This document shows, piece after piece, positions 63,908 through 64,000 of a stretch of 64,000 bases of DNA (positions within the stretch are counted from its first letter, which is position 1; each line of letters starts with the position of its first letter). The stretch is taken from contig NZ_VRTT01000025.1 in the NCBI RefSeq assembly GCF_008017805.1, positions 26,736 to 90,735 on the forward strand. Reading direction: 5' to 3'. A program made the position numbers and the translations under genes. Origin of the DNA: Paenibacillus sp. N3.4. GTDB lineage: Bacteria; Bacillota; Bacilli; Paenibacillales; NBRC-103111. The notes below the pieces were generated by a model. That model made no database searches. It was not told the origin of the DNA and was given only the letters and a program-made list of their open reading frames with translations.

Positions 63908-64000
63908 TATTATGGAGAGTTTGATCCTGGCTCAGGACGAACGCTGGCGGCGTGCCTAATACATGCAAGTCGAGCGGAGTATTTCCTTCGGGGAATGCTT
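63908..64000 (+). rRNA. rrs: 16S ribosomal RNA, 5' end (runs off the window)
   Basis: Starts near TTATGGAGAGTTTGATCCTG and continues GGCTCAGGACGAACGCTGGC and GTGCCTAATACATGCAAGTC, the universal bacterial 16S start. Only about 93 bases are present. The helix 6 region (GAGCGGAGTATTTCCTTCGG) is of the Paenibacillaceae type. Confidence 0.98.

Overview
The window looks like a chromosomal segment of a Paenibacillus-type Firmicute. The grounds are SLH-anchored surface proteins, LplABC- and YesMN-style sugar uptake loci, an ImmA/ImmR phage-type switch, strong AGGAGG ribosome sites with frequent GTG/TTG starts, and a Bacillales-style rRNA leader running into a 16S gene at the right edge. Genus is inferred from gene content only.

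Layout. (1) 1-5.0 kb: 3' part of a very large SLH-anchored surface protein. (2) 5.26-8.46 kb: an AT-rich cassette (divergent CorA-like membrane protein plus a frameshifted DUF4145-GNAT gene) bounded by two copies of a 110-bp direct repeat. (3) 8.5-12.8 kb: NtrB/NtrC-like two-component pair overlapped by a betaine-binding-type lipoprotein. (4) 14.4-28.5 kb: a long catabolic operon behind an excellent -24/-12 sigma-54 promoter. It encodes an enolase-superfamily enzyme, an OpuC-type quaternary-amine ABC transporter, two aldehyde dehydrogenases, an aspartase/fumarase-superfamily lyase, a Zn- and an Fe-alcohol dehydrogenase, a DUF2179 membrane protein, sigma-54 itself, and a malic enzyme lacking its N-terminus. 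Regions 3 and 4 read as one regulon: sensor, activator, sigma factor, promoter, transporter and enzymes for a betaine-like compound. (5) 28.5-29.4 kb: gene-free repeat region. (6) 29.4-37.1 kb: GH88 unsaturated glucuronyl hydrolase, AraC-type membrane regulator (frameshifted) and an LplABC-like importer. (7) 37.2-44.3 kb: Spo0A-like box, promoter, c-di-GMP-I (GEMM) riboswitch with terminator, then a dimodular NRPS ending in a reductase domain; its A-domain codes read as Leu and Pro, so a dipeptide aldehyde or cyclic imine is predicted. (8) 44.3-47.3 kb: small STAS-like protein and a chemoreceptor behind three Spo0A-like boxes, then a convergent MDR oxidoreductase. (9) 47.5-54.2 kb: a second sugar importer with its YesM/YesN regulators. 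(10) 54.3-59.5 kb: a lipoprotein and a stripped-down prophage (ImmA, repressor, sigma-like activator, tiny ORFs, holin, endolysin) with no head or tail genes. (11) 59.6-63.5 kb: SLH-anchored subtilisin-like protease and TenA. (12) 63.5-64.0 kb: tandem rRNA promoters, leader and the start of 16S rRNA.

Three genes (7.2, 16.4 and 30.8 kb) are each broken by what looks like one missing base in a short run of identical bases. Either these are recent mutations or the sequence under-calls such runs; raw reads would tell.
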